Shown piece by piece: positions 38,791-49,960 of a DNA stretch of 64,000 nucleotides. The number at the start of each line of letters is the position of its first letter. The first letter of the stretch is position 1. Source of the DNA: Marinomonas pontica (lineage in GTDB: Bacteria; Pseudomonadota; Gammaproteobacteria; Pseudomonadales; Marinomonadaceae); NCBI RefSeq assembly GCF_026191375.1, contig NZ_JAODTL010000046.1:20322-84321 (forward strand). Reading direction: 5' to 3'. The position numbers and the translations under genes are program-made. The notes under the pieces were generated by a model. That model saw only the letters and a program-made list of their open reading frames with translations, was not told where the DNA came from and ran no database searches.

Positions 38791-40413
38791 ATGTCGCTTA
38801 TCGCGTTAAGTTTTTTGCCGATTTTCATTCCCTTCATGCTGTTTCTTGGCGGCTACTCTCTCGGCCGAGAAAACAGCCAATCCATTGCGCTAAAAGCCTC
38901 TCGATTAAGCCTTGTATTACTGATTATTTTTCTCACTACTTTTCCGGTGAGCTACTTTTTCACTGACGCTTGGCAATCGTCTGCACTCATCCGTCATACG
39001 GCTCTCAACCAAATCATGCTTGGGCTGGTGACGGTCATGGGTTGGGTCTTGATTAGCTTTTCGCGCCACTACATGGCAGGGCAAGCCAACCTTAATCGCT
39101 ACTATCGCTGGCTCATGTTTACTTTAGCGTCTGTCGCCATCACGGTGACGACCAACCATTTGGTGGTTTTTTGGCTCGGTTGGTTAGGCATCAGTTTATC
39201 GCTCAACAACTTATTAACGTTTTATGCGGATCGCCCACGCGCCATTCTTGCGGCTCATAAAAAGTTCATGCTGGCGCGCGTTGCTGAGCTGTCTTTGCTT
39301 GCGGCCTTTGCTTTGCTTTATCAGCAATACGACAGTTTATACATCAACACCATTATCGATACCGCAGCGGCTCAATTCGATGCAGGGGTTCCCTTGCACT
39401 GGCAAGCACAGGTAGCGGCCTGTCTGATCGCATTGGCCGCGTTAATCAAATGCGCTCAACTGCCATTCCATGGCTGGTTAATTCAAGTGGTCGAGTCGCC
39501 TACCCCCGTCAGTTCATTGTTGCATGCCGGAGTGATTAATCTGGGGGGGTATTTGCTGCTGTTGTTCACTCCTGTGGTGGCGCAAAGTTCCATCGCAATC
39601 TGGCTTTTGTTATTGGTGGCGGGCTTGTCGACTCTCGCCAGCGCCCTGATTATGACCACCCGTATCAGCGTCAAGGTGCGCCTTGCGTGGTCGACGTGCG
39701 CGCAAATGGGCTTGATGTTGTTGGAATTCGCTTTGGGGTTATACGAGCTGGTCTTGCTGCACTTGCTCGCCCATTCGTTTTACAAAGCTTATTCATTCCT
39801 CAACTCTGGCAACGCGGTGAATGACGCCATCCGGTTGCGACTTTCCAGCGCCGCGAAAACCAGTTTTCAACAAGCTCAGACCAGCAACACGGTCGTACCC
39901 AATGCCCAAACATGGCTGATGGCATTTTCTATCAGCCTCGCTGTGGTGATCGCCATTCGAAGCCTATTTGGATTCGACGGTGCATTTAGCGCTTGGTGGT
40001 TATTTGCGCTCGCACTCACGGTTCTGATTGTGCAATGGCGTACGTGCGAGCATTCTCCGTCGATCATTTACACCATCATCATGGGGGGATTTTTGTGTGT
40101 CATTTACGCCGCACTCAAACAGGCCATGCATTATGTCTTGCCAAGCTATTCCACCCTAACAGTACAGGCTTTCTCCCTTGCGGACATCTGGGCGATGATT
40201 TTATTCAGCCTGCTCTTTGTGCTGAGTGCGTTGTTGCATTATCAAGTTCGCTGGCGCGCAGTGCGTCGCTTATCCATTGCGTTGTTTGCAGGGCTTTATC
40301 TGGACGAATGGCTGACACGTTTGGTGCTGAAATTTTGGCCTGTCACCTTACCCGCCAGAACCAAGCAACAACACCACGCCAAATCCACTCATCAACCGTC
40401 GCTAAAACCTTAG
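38791..40413 (+). CDS. dabB: inorganic carbon transporter subunit DabB (NuoL-like)
   Basis: 540-residue integral membrane protein of the NADH-dehydrogenase-5/MrpA antiporter family with about 13-14 helices. HGWLIQVVESPTPVSSLLHAGVINLGGYLLL is the proton-channel signature of this family. It lies nine bases before dabA, and the pair forms the DAB complex, in which DabB supplies energy by ion flow and DabA hydrates CO2. No other Nuo or Mrp genes are adjacent, which separates it from complex I. A G7 run at 39543-39549 is intact here. Confidence 0.92.
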   Translation: MSLIALSFLPIFIPFMLFLGGYSLGRENSQSIALKASRLSLVLLIIFLTTFPVSYFFTDAWQSSALIRHTALNQIMLGLVTVMGWVLISFSRHYMAGQANLNRYYRWLMFTLASVAITVTTNHLVVFWLGWLGISLSLNNLLTFYADRPRAILAAHKKFMLARVAELSLLAAFALLYQQYDSLYINTIIDTAAAQFDAGVPLHWQAQVAACLIALAALIKCAQLPFHGWLIQVVESPTPVSSLLHAGVINLGGYLLLLFTPVVAQSSIAIWLLLLVAGLSTLASALIMTTRISVKVRLAWSTCAQMGLMLLEFALGLYELVLLHLLAHSFYKAYSFLNSGNAVNDAIRLRLSSAAKTSFQQAQTSNTVVPNAQTWLMAFSISLAVVIAIRSLFGFDGAFSAWWLFALALTVLIVQWRTCEHSPSIIYTIIMGGFLCVIYAALKQAMHYVLPSYSTLTVQAFSLADIWAMILFSLLFVLSALLHYQVRWRAVRRLSIALFAGLYLDEWLTRLVLKFWPVTLPARTKQQHHAKSTHQPSLKP

Positions 40414-40422
40414 GAGCATTGC

Positions 40423-42876
40423 ATGGACATCAAGACAACACCGACATTAAACATGCAACAAAAAGACCTATTGCTTGATGCGGCCAACACAATCGCGCCC
40501 CATTGGCCATTGGATAAACTGATCGCGGTGAACCCGCTGTGGTCATGGGTGCATAGATCCTTTGATGAAGCCGCCAACAAGCTGTCTGCCTTGGCGGGCA
40601 TCAAAACGTACTTGCCGATTGATACCTATCGCAATTGGTTCGATGAAGGTCGAATTTCGCAGGATTGCCTTGTGAAAGCCGCCCAGCATTATGATCTCAA
40701 CGTCGCGCCAGACGCCTTGTTAGAAGCCCTATCGCAAACCAATAGCCAACCCACACCGTGGCGCAACCTTGCCGATCTTGCCGACCAACAACGCCCTGCC
40801 AATAAAATGTCTTGGCATGATGAAATAACCCATCAGGTTAGCCAGTTTTGCGCGGCACATTATCAACAACAAAGCCCAACTCTGCGACAACAGAACCTCG
40901 ACAGCGAACTCGATCTTTACAGTCATTGGCTAGAAGTCACCAATGAAGATAAAGGTTTGAGCATCATCATGGGCGAATCCAAGCTAACCGATTTCTTCCA
41001 TCTCTTACCCAGTGACAAAGACGCTTTATTTGCTCTCGTTATCGAAGAATTGGCCTTGGACGATCAAACGCTGCATTTTTACGCACAAGCATTGTTGCAA
41101 GACATCAATGGTTGGAGCAGCTACTTGGCTTACTTAAATTGGTCGAAAGGCGATAACAACGAAAGCCTTGCTCATGAAAATCATGTGGCGTCTTTGCTCG
41201 CCATCAAAATGGCGTGGGAATGGGTTGTTTGGCGTTACCTAAAACACACATCGCCTGAATTACACACCACCATAGAGTCAAATTGGTCAGCGCAAAAAGT
41301 CGCCATTCCAGAATTGATTCAGACCCACCACAAGGCGTTGTTACCCTCCAAAATTTGGGCGTTGGCATTGGAATACAGCGAACAATCCGCATTGCATCGA
41401 ACGCTGAAAGCGAAGAAGCCTTCGTTAGAAAACTCATCCAGACCGGAGCTACAGGCCATCTTTTGTATCGACGTTCGCTCCGAAGTCTTTCGTCGTGCAT
41501 TGGAAAAACAATCCGATCACATTCAGACGTTGGGCTTTGCTGGATTCTTTGGCTTGCCCATCGAATACCAGGCGAAGGACAGTCATTACGCCCGCCCGCA
41601 ACTTCCCGGTTTGCTGTCTGCTTCCATCACCGTCACGGAATGCACCAGCGACCAAGACCACGTTCACCACCAACAAAAAGAAGCCCGTTGGCACCGCTGG
41701 GGACACGCCGCGCCCGCCTCCTTTTCCATGGTGGAATCCATGGGCTGGTGGTACGCCTTTAAAATGTTCAAACAAACCCTCTTCTCCAAGCGACAAGAAC
41801 ACCCCGCCAACCGCCTCGCGCCAAACACAGGCTGGCAATTGACTCAGCAAGGTGCCGCTTTAACCGACCAAGACAAAGCCAATTTGGCAAAAGGCATTTT
41901 AGACACCCTAAAACTGACACACTACGCGCCCATCGTTATGTTAGTCGGTCACGGCAGTCACACCAGTAACAATCTCCATGCGGCAGGATTAGAGTGCGGC
42001 GCCTGCGGTGGTCAAAGTGGCGAAGTCAACGTTAGGGTATTGGCGTCATTATTGAACGACAGTAAGGTACGCGCCTTACTCAACGACATGGACATCCATA
42101 TTCCGAGTGACACCCGTTTTGTTCCCGCGCTGCACAACACCACCACAGATCAAATAACCTGCTTTGACCAAATAAAAGGCTCGAAAGGCAGCGACAGCAA
42201 AATAGCAATCGGGTTGAAAGAAACAGGCTGGTTTGACAAAGCCAAAAGCGCAGCGCAACAAGAACGAGCGGCAAAGTTAGACACGTCCTTGCTGAACGCT
42301 TCCGACAAACAACGTTCGAAAGCGTTTACCAAACGCGCGAACGACTGGTCGCAAGTGAACCCTGAATGGGGGCTCGCCAATAACCAAGCGTTTATTATCG
42401 CGCCGCGCCAACAGACTCGTCATCTTGACTTACAAGGCCGCAGCTTTCTGCACGATTATGACCAACACAATGACCCTGACTTCAGCATTTTAGAACGCAT
42501 TCTTACCGCGCCCATGCTGGTCACTCACTGGATCAACATGCAATACAATTTATCCGTGACGGATAACTTCAAATTCGGCTGCGGCAATAAAGTATTGCAT
42601 AACGCCGTTGGCGGCAACATTGGGGTGTTTGAAGGCAACGGCGGGGATTTGCGCATCGGGTTGTCCATGCAATCGTTACACAATGGTCAACAATGGATGC
42701 ACACGCCGGTTAGGTTAGCGGTTTATGTGGCAGCGCCTAAAACCGCCATCGAACAGATCGCCGCCAAACATGACATTGTTAGACAACTGATCGATAACGG
42801 CTGGCTGTATTTGTTTCATTGGGAAGGCGACAATATCCAGCGCTTTTACCAACAGCAATGGCAAGCACCTGAATAA
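40423..42876 (+). CDS. dabA: inorganic carbon transporter subunit DabA
   Basis: 817-residue peripheral membrane protein (DUF2309) with a beta-carbonic-anhydrase-like site that converts CO2 to bicarbonate in one direction. Expected zinc and catalytic residues are visible: C348 and D350 (IFCIDVRSE), H510 (LVGHGSHTSNN) and C525 (ECGACGG). The H-to-C spacing of 15 equals that of the Halothiobacillus protein. Cotranscribed with dabB behind AGGAG. In a heterotroph this would feed carboxylases such as PEP carboxylase or biotin enzymes. Confidence 0.94.
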   Translation: MDIKTTPTLNMQQKDLLLDAANTIAPHWPLDKLIAVNPLWSWVHRSFDEAANKLSALAGIKTYLPIDTYRNWFDEGRISQDCLVKAAQHYDLNVAPDALLEALSQTNSQPTPWRNLADLADQQRPANKMSWHDEITHQVSQFCAAHYQQQSPTLRQQNLDSELDLYSHWLEVTNEDKGLSIIMGESKLTDFFHLLPSDKDALFALVIEELALDDQTLHFYAQALLQDINGWSSYLAYLNWSKGDNNESLAHENHVASLLAIKMAWEWVVWRYLKHTSPELHTTIESNWSAQKVAIPELIQTHHKALLPSKIWALALEYSEQSALHRTLKAKKPSLENSSRPELQAIFCIDVRSEVFRRALEKQSDHIQTLGFAGFFGLPIEYQAKDSHYARPQLPGLLSASITVTECTSDQDHVHHQQKEARWHRWGHAAPASFSMVESMGWWYAFKMFKQTLFSKRQEHPANRLAPNTGWQLTQQGAALTDQDKANLAKGILDTLKLTHYAPIVMLVGHGSHTSNNLHAAGLECGACGGQSGEVNVRVLASLLNDSKVRALLNDMDIHIPSDTRFVPALHNTTTDQITCFDQIKGSKGSDSKIAIGLKETGWFDKAKSAAQQERAAKLDTSLLNASDKQRSKAFTKRANDWSQVNPEWGLANNQAFIIAPRQQTRHLDLQGRSFLHDYDQHNDPDFSILERILTAPMLVTHWINMQYNLSVTDNFKFGCGNKVLHNAVGGNIGVFEGNGGDLRIGLSMQSLHNGQQWMHTPVRLAVYVAAPKTAIEQIAAKHDIVRQLIDNGWLYLFHWEGDNIQRFYQQQWQAPE

Positions 42877-42883
42877 AAAAACC

Positions 42884-44101
42884 TCAAGCCACAGCGGCAC
42901 GCAAGCGTGCCACTGGACGCTCATCAATCACAATATGGATCAGGGCGGTAATCAGCGCGATCACACACGCCGCCCACCAAACCACGTCGTAGGAACCGGT
43001 TTTATCGTACAAATAACCGCCTAGCCATACACCGCAGAAAGAGCCTAATTGATGGCCTAAAAACACAATCCCATACAACAATCCCATGTAACGCAGACCA
43101 AACATTTGCGCAACCAATCCCGATGTCGGTGGCACGGTCGCCAGCCACAACAACCCCGTCACAATGGAAAAGATGTACACGGACACGCTCGTCATCGGCA
43201 AGGTCATAAACAAGGCAATCGACACGGCTCTTAACGCATAAATAATGGTCAGCAGTTTTTTCTTCGAATACTTCCCAGCCCAGCTACCTGACAACAAGCA
43301 ACCAAAAATATTGAACAACCCGATGAGCGCCAAGCTCGCAACGGCGATATCTGACGAAAACCCCTGATCCGATAAAAAAGCAGGCATGTGAACCGTAATA
43401 AACGCCAACTGAAAACCGCACACGAAAAAGCCAACCACCAGCAACCAATAATGAGAATACGCGCTGGCTTCATTCAGCGCCTCTCTCATGGTTTGTGCGG
43501 CTTCTGGCATGGCATTGCTGTTGGCCGAGTTTTTTTCTTGGCGAAATGGGCTAGACAACAGCACCATCATCAAAGCACAAACGGCCATCAGCACCAGCGC
43601 ATTGCTCCAGCCATACGCAGCAATAAACTCTTGTGCGACTGGGATCACCAACAATTGCCCAGCAGAACCCGCTGCACTGCCCAAGCCCAAAGCAAAAGAA
43701 CGTTTTTCTGGCGACACCATTCGCGCCATCGCAGGCAAAACCACACCAAAGCCTGTCGCCGCGATGCCCATTCCCATCAGTACGCCAGCGCCCATATTAA
43801 GCCCCAACACACCATCAGCACCTGACGTCACATACAATCCCAGCGCGTACAAAGCAGCGCCAATGAATAAGGTTTTTAAGGTGCCGTAACGATCGGCAAA
43901 TGCCCCCGCAATCGGCTGAAATAAGCCCCAACACAGGTTTTGCAAGGCCAAAGCAAAAGCAAAGACTTCACGCCCATAACCGAACTCTAAAGAAATCGGC
44001 GCCATAAAAAAGCCCATCGATGAGCGTAGGCCAAAGTTAAGCGCTAACAGCAAACAAATAAGCGCTATGGAGACACTGAGTAACTTCACGGGACGCGACA
44101 T
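42884..44101 (-). CDS. MFS transporter, monocarboxylate/OFA-like
   Basis: 405 residues, 12 predicted helices. FRSSMGFFMAPISLEFGYGREVFAFALALQNLCWGLFQPIAGAFADRYG is typical of the oxalate/formate and monocarboxylate-type branch, including the GxxxDRxG loop. Start at 44101 (MSRPVKLL). Convergent with dabA, only seven bases between the stops, and head-to-tail with the M16 protease gene. Substrate not predictable. Confidence 0.82.
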   Translation of the reverse strand: MSRPVKLLSVSIALICLLLALNFGLRSSMGFFMAPISLEFGYGREVFAFALALQNLCWGLFQPIAGAFADRYGTLKTLFIGAALYALGLYVTSGADGVLGLNMGAGVLMGMGIAATGFGVVLPAMARMVSPEKRSFALGLGSAAGSAGQLLVIPVAQEFIAAYGWSNALVLMAVCALMMVLLSSPFRQEKNSANSNAMPEAAQTMREALNEASAYSHYWLLVVGFFVCGFQLAFITVHMPAFLSDQGFSSDIAVASLALIGLFNIFGCLLSGSWAGKYSKKKLLTIIYALRAVSIALFMTLPMTSVSVYIFSIVTGLLWLATVPPTSGLVAQMFGLRYMGLLYGIVFLGHQLGSFCGVWLGGYLYDKTGSYDVVWWAACVIALITALIHIVIDERPVARLRAAVA

Positions 44102-44185
44102 AAATATGTTCCTAATAAGTGGGATAAATCCTATTAATCGTTCCACATCATATTGATGCCTCCGCGATAAGTCGAGCGAGAGCCG

Positions 44186-47032
44186 TTACTCTTTGGGACG
44201 GAAGAAGCCAATGACCCGGTCATTAAACGACAAGTGCTCTACAAAAGCGTTTAGCTTGGCTTCGCTCAATGCCAGTGACAGTTCATCCATGTCATTTAAG
44301 TATTGGGCATTGCCATAAAATCGCTCACTCAATTCCAAACGATGGGATAACGTGCCGTCAAAATCATTGGCCAAGCGGTTCTGTTCCACATCGGCAAACG
44401 CTTCTTGTATTTCACTTGCCCATTCCGCCGTCACCATAGACGGCCATTGCGCCAATACGTCTGTTGTCATTGTTGCTAAATCATCCAGTCGTGCTGGCGC
44501 ACTGGAATATTGAATCGACAATTCGGCACGGTTGGTTTCTTTATTTAATTCAAGACCGACGCGCACGCTGTACACGCCTTGCACTTCGCTGCGCAAGCGT
44601 TGCTTTAAAATGGTTTCTAAGCGCTCACCCAAATACGTCAGTTGCAGCGCCGCCGAAGGCGACCAAGGAACAGCCTGATAAGCGTAAAATCGATATTCTG
44701 CTTTTGGTTCCGTGTTCAGCGACAGATCAACAACACGATTGCCCGCCAACTGTAAAACTGATGTGGTTTCGTCGTTTACTAACGCAGACTGGGACAACTT
44801 CGATGCTGATAAATCACGAGGCACCGTGGCCAGATATTGCTCGACTAAGGCTGTAATATCACTTTCTGGTAATCGCGACACAATAAAATATTGCACAGGC
44901 AACGCCACCTGTTTTTGGCGAGTTTGCTCTAGTTTCTCTAAGGATAGCGGCGCTAAATCAGCGACCGTCAAGGTCACATTGTTTGACTCAAAACGCGCCT
45001 TGGCGATACGACGAGAAAACGCTTCAATGGGTCGAACCACGTCAACACTGGCATTTCGTTTCAAACTGGCCATTACCGTGTCGTAGACATCATGATCAAT
45101 GTGAGGGGTCACTTGATTGACATGATAAAGCCCCAGTAACGATTCGATTTTTTCATCGTCAATCGAAGCTCGATACACCAAATTTTGTGCCTTTTGTTTC
45201 GAAGACAATGACACCTTGTTGTCTTTACGCCACTGTTGAAACTCGTCATCACTCCAACCGTACACGCCGGTGGCCTCCGACATTTGTACCGCTATTTGTT
45301 CAGCCCAAGTGGAACCTTGCTTGACATGATAACCAGCAGCGGACACCGCCGTGAAATAGCTTTTGGTTCCCTCACCTGATGCTTCTATCTGATAACGTTC
45401 AGCCAGAACAGTGGGATCAAGTAAGGTAAGAGAGTCGCCATTGGATAACGACCAACGTGACACGCCCAATTCCGCATTTCTCGACGTAAGCGTCACCGTT
45501 CCCTTTTGGGTTACCTCTGGCAAGGTTTTTGCTGCCACAACGTGTTCTGTTTCTAACGCCGCAAGCGGACGTGATTCCATCTCGTGAAAAATGGCATCAA
45601 CGGACTCAACGCTTCCAATATTCACCGCTTTTCCGCCCACCGCTTGCGTGTATAAAATACGATCTGGCGAAGACAACCACTGCCTCAGTCGTGCATTCAC
45701 ATCGGCTAACGAGATGCTGTCGACCAAACGTAAGATACGATCATTACTTTGCTGAGGATCTGGCAGTACCTTATCCGACGTCACGGCTTCCACCATTTTG
45801 ATCGACCAAATAGTGCCCCTGCTTTTCGCGGCGTCTTTGTTTCGCTTTGCGATATCCGTGACCTTTTGACGAATCTGATCAAAATCTTCTGGCCAAAATC
45901 CGTGACGCTTAATGCGCTCAAGCTCTTGTACTAACGTTTCTAATCCTAAGGAGTGATAACCATCGTCCACATTCACCGAAAAGCCCAAAATCGCCACATT
46001 GGGCGAAACGGTGCCTTTGGTACTGGACAACACGCGCACATGCTCAGGCAATACGTCTCTTTGACGGCGAATTTGCTGAGTCAACAAATTACGCGTCATG
46101 TAATCTATCAATCCGTTACGACGCCCTTCATCCGACTCGTCTGGCGTGCTTTTGAAGCGGTATAAGAAGGCCAATTGATTCCATTTATTGCCTGCGTCTT
46201 GCAACTGACCGATTTTGAGACGTTCATCAAGAACGGGGTCTTTAGGGTGTCGCTTTGGCAATGAACGGCGCGGCTCTTTACCAAACACACGCTTGATCTC
46301 AGCGGTCAACACACTGCTGTCCATCGGTGAAAAAATCACCAGCGCCATATTATTAGGCGCATACCAATCGTTATAAAACGCCTGTAACTGCTCGGCAGGG
46401 GTGTGTTGAATTGAGTCTTGCGTGCCAATAACAGGACGTTCTGGATACAAAGAACCCACGCGTAACAAGGCTTTCTTGTCGTCATTGATTCGAGCACGAT
46501 GGCTGAGTTTTCCTCGCCATTCTTCCTCAATGATACGTCGCTCTTTGTCCAAAGACGGGGCTTTTATTTGAGCGTGGAACGCCATTTTTTGATAAATGTC
46601 CAATACTTGATTCAAACGCTCAGGCGTGGTGTTTTTCAAATTCACCATGTAGCGGGTATTTTCGCTGTTGGTCATGGCGTTAAAATCCCGCCCCTGTTTA
46701 AAGCCCATATCTGTAAAGGCTTTTCGCACACCATTCGGCAAACCGTCACTTTCATGAAACACCATGTGTTCCACCATGTGCGCGACGCCCAGCTGGTTTT
46801 CTTCTTCATCAATAGCGCCAGACAACACCACCAAATTGGCCATCGTTAGACCTTTCGGCGCGTCTTCTTCCTGCCTTGAATCAAACAAATAATACTGGAA
46901 ACCATTGTCCAAGGTGCCATGCACCACTCGTTTATCCCAAGGCAAACCGTCGCCATTCGCTTGCGCTTGAGCGGCAAAAACACACAAGCAAGTTATCCCA
47001 ACGACATTCAAAATCTTTTGCAAAAAAAGCAT
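44186..47032 (-). CDS. M16 family zinc metallopeptidase
   Basis: 948-residue exported protease of the insulinase/pitrilysin family. The signal peptide (MLFLQKILNVVGITCLCVFAAQAQA) suggests a periplasmic location. The inverted zinc motif HxxEH is H85-M-V-E88-H89, with the downstream glutamate in RRIIEEEWRGKLSHR. Two peptidase-like halves and a C-terminal inactive region fit the long pitrilysin layout. Start set at 47032 by the signal peptide. Upstream lies the TonB receptor gene on the same strand, but with about 100 bases between. Confidence 0.88.
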   Translation of the reverse strand: MLFLQKILNVVGITCLCVFAAQAQANGDGLPWDKRVVHGTLDNGFQYYLFDSRQEEDAPKGLTMANLVVLSGAIDEEENQLGVAHMVEHMVFHESDGLPNGVRKAFTDMGFKQGRDFNAMTNSENTRYMVNLKNTTPERLNQVLDIYQKMAFHAQIKAPSLDKERRIIEEEWRGKLSHRARINDDKKALLRVGSLYPERPVIGTQDSIQHTPAEQLQAFYNDWYAPNNMALVIFSPMDSSVLTAEIKRVFGKEPRRSLPKRHPKDPVLDERLKIGQLQDAGNKWNQLAFLYRFKSTPDESDEGRRNGLIDYMTRNLLTQQIRRQRDVLPEHVRVLSSTKGTVSPNVAILGFSVNVDDGYHSLGLETLVQELERIKRHGFWPEDFDQIRQKVTDIAKRNKDAAKSRGTIWSIKMVEAVTSDKVLPDPQQSNDRILRLVDSISLADVNARLRQWLSSPDRILYTQAVGGKAVNIGSVESVDAIFHEMESRPLAALETEHVVAAKTLPEVTQKGTVTLTSRNAELGVSRWSLSNGDSLTLLDPTVLAERYQIEASGEGTKSYFTAVSAAGYHVKQGSTWAEQIAVQMSEATGVYGWSDDEFQQWRKDNKVSLSSKQKAQNLVYRASIDDEKIESLLGLYHVNQVTPHIDHDVYDTVMASLKRNASVDVVRPIEAFSRRIAKARFESNNVTLTVADLAPLSLEKLEQTRQKQVALPVQYFIVSRLPESDITALVEQYLATVPRDLSASKLSQSALVNDETTSVLQLAGNRVVDLSLNTEPKAEYRFYAYQAVPWSPSAALQLTYLGERLETILKQRLRSEVQGVYSVRVGLELNKETNRAELSIQYSSAPARLDDLATMTTDVLAQWPSMVTAEWASEIQEAFADVEQNRLANDFDGTLSHRLELSERFYGNAQYLNDMDELSLALSEAKLNAFVEHLSFNDRVIGFFRPKE

Positions 47033-47131
47033 AAAACAGCTCACAAAAACGTTATTCAAAAACAGCCATAAACAAATGCTCGACAGAGCATTTGTTTACA
47101 AGAAAAGAAAGGAGATACAAGGAACATCAGC

Positions 47132-49859
47132 TTAAAATCGCATGCCGACTTCCATAGAAATTTTTCGACCGGAAGTATAAGACTGGGTACTAGAAATACT
47201 TGAAGTCGTTGTCGAAACAACATCGTCAAATAAATTGGTGACTTTTACTTGAAGGTAGCCTTCACTACTAGAGAAAATTGGTGGGCGCCACTGTATCTGC
47301 GAATCTACTGTAACAAGATCATCAAAGTCCTTATCTTCGTAAATATCAAGCCCGTTATCGGGATCGTTAACTTTTGAATCCTGAGCCACAGTACCGCCAC
47401 TTTTCACATTAACAAAGTTACTCCAATGAAGATGCCAAGCAGGAATAACCGTATTTGAGCTAAGTTTCACAGTAAATGGAATATTGTAATCCCACGATGG
47501 AAGCTCACTAATATCGATAACTTTGCCTTTATAAAATACAGGATCCTCATCTAATACTTCATCATAGGCAGCATCACTTTGTGAATTGGATTTACTTTCC
47601 TGCCAACCCACCGCAAAAGATAAACGTGTATCAGTGCCTAACAGGGTAAATGGTGTTCGCTGATCAAAGGAGAGTGATACACTGTTAGTGGAGCTTCTCC
47701 CTTCATTATTGTAATAATACAGTCCATCTTCATCTTTAGCCTTGTGCACGGCATCACGACTTTCTCGGTTAACCAGTTTCAACATGGCGTCAACTGGCCC
47801 CATTCTCTGAGCCCATGCAAGCATTAATTCATCAGAATAAGGCGTATCTAAATCATAATCAGATAGCGATTTATCTGTTTGTGTTGTTATTTTTTTAACA
47901 CTGCCATCCGTTGTATAATTATACGTCGTATTAGTTCTCCAAGAAGCAAGCGTTTGATTAATTTCATACTTTAAGAAACTGCGACCATAATAACGACTAG
48001 CACCGCCGATTAAACGAGTACTTTGGTCGCCAAATACATTCCATTCAACATTCGCTCTAGGGGCCACATTCACATTATTTAAAAGGGTTTCTTGATCCAC
48101 CCTAACCCCTAATGTTGTCTCCACATTTCCTTTGGTAATAACATCTTGGAAATATACACCATAGCTTTCGTAGTTTTTCTCAAGCTTATTGGCAGCAATA
48201 ACCAGTTTTGCTGATAACACTTCCTCGTCATACGAACTACAGGTGTAATTGACTTTACAGCGATAGGTATTACCGATTATATCCCCATCCACACTGTAGA
48301 AAGCATTGGTATGGGTTAAATCCCCCCACAGTAAAACGATGATCTGTTTCACCAAATTGAATTGCATCATGTGCCCATTTAGTACTTAAACTAAGCCTAT
48401 CCTGCTGTTGAGTAATATCACCATACCCACCTTCAAAGTATGTGTTCTCGCCTTTTTGTAGCGGCAGATATGAAGAGTATGTACTGTAATCAGAATCTAG
48501 AGTATCCATAGATCGATCAAATCCAGCGGTCACGGTCAATTTACTATTGTCGAAATGGTAATTTGCATCAGATGACATACCATAGGCTTCATGTGTACGA
48601 GTAAATGGAGAGGTAAATGAGGTGGATGTTATTCCCGTATAGTAACGATTTGAATATTTCAAGCTAAAACCTAAATCTAGCTTTTCACTGGCCTTAATAT
48701 CGACTCTTCCCATGATGTTATCAACCGTATCATCGTAATACACTGTGTTTCTCTGATCATCAGATAGGCTCGTATAGTATTGTAGAAATCGTGATGTTTT
48801 TCGAGAGGCCGTGACTGTACTAGAAACCTTATCGTTCCAACCTTTAATAGCAGTAACCGAATAATTTTGCTTTTTATACTCTGGCGTATAGCTGCCATCA
48901 TACGTATCACCATAATCAAAGCCATCGTCAACTGACTCATCAATATGAAATTTTTCCCACGTATCTTTCGATAATCCATACTTGATAAATACAGAATCTT
49001 CACCATCATAGCGTTTCAGTTTTGCGTCAATCACTCCTCCCATAAAACCGCCATATTCAACAGGAATATTACTGTCGTATACCCTAACCTCGCCAATAGC
49101 ATCAGCATCAATATAATAACTCTGCGGTGAGCCTCCAGATAATGTTGATAGGTTTGTAGGCCCGATGGGGTCATTGTATGTATCACCGCTGCCGCTTGAG
49201 CCTGGATCAAAGTCACTAGATGTATCAATACCATCAATCATAAAAGCGTTTTGATAATAATCTTGACCATGAATAGAGATTTCATCAGGACGAAGGCTGG
49301 CACTACTTCCTGAATCACTACTATCGCGACTGTAGTTAACGGCTGTGTTTGTTCGAAGTAAATCGGTTAAATTTCCACCTTCGGTTGGCATGGCTTCTAT
49401 CTCATCCAAGCCAATCGTCTGCACACCCGCTTCTGTTCTATTTTGTTGACCTTCCACCAACAAAGGCGACATCGTAATGCCGTTTTCATCTGTGCTCACC
49501 GCATTGGGATCAATCAGAACAACGCTGTTTCCCTTACCCCGGACATAAGATAACCCCGTTCCCAAAAGCAACAAATCCAATGCTTGCGTCGTTGAATATT
49601 CCCCTTTGAAGCCCAGTGTACGCTTGCCCGACAGCAGCTCTGCGCTGCCTCCCAAATACACACCAGACATGGCAGCAAAGGTATTTAACGCTTGCGCTAA
49701 GGCTCCCGCCGGCACATCGTAATAACGCACACTGACCGAACTGACTTCGGCATACACAAAAGAGGGAACCGCAACGCCACTGGCAAACGCGATGCTTGCT
49801 GATAACAGCGTCAAGGCACTACGGCGTTTCAAAACATGCACTGAAGGAGTAAATCTCAT
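47132..49859 (-). CDS. FecA-type TonB-dependent receptor with STN signalling domain, frameshifted as read
   Basis: Outer-membrane receptor of about 908 residues after repair. Order: signal peptide (to about 40), STN domain (about 45-115: VRYYDVPAGALAQALNTFAAMSGVYLGG), plug domain (DLLRTNTAVNYSRD, ISIHGQDYYQNAFMIDGID), beta barrel ending in MEVGMRF. STN domains signal to FecR-type anti-sigma factors, and fecR/fecI-like genes lie directly upstream. The frame breaks at the six-base C run 48322-48327, between HRFTVG and DLTHTNAFYSVDGD; removing one base or adding two repairs it. Ligand, presumably an iron siderophore, unknown. Confidence 0.85.
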
Positions 49860-49872
49860 AAAAATCCCGTAA

Positions 49873-49887
49873 TAATAATGCTTATTA
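49873..49887 (-). promoter_or_regulatory. palindrome upstream of the TonB receptor, possible weak Fur site
   Basis: TAATAATGCTTATTA, a perfect 6-3-6 palindrome 14 bases before the receptor start. It matches 10 of 13 defined positions of the Fur 7-1-7 motif TGAnAATnATTnTCA. Alternatively part of an ECF-sigma promoter region. Confidence 0.35.
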
Positions 49888-49960
49888 CTACTATTACCGA
49901 ATGAGAGAATAAAAAGGGGACATAAAAAAAGGCATGAATGAACGTTTTTTTTAAACAGCG

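Noticed and set aside
38791..40413. Complex I (nuoL) or Mrp antiporter gene
   Set aside because: No other nuo or mrp genes are adjacent, and the partner is DabA (DUF2309), which defines the DAB system.
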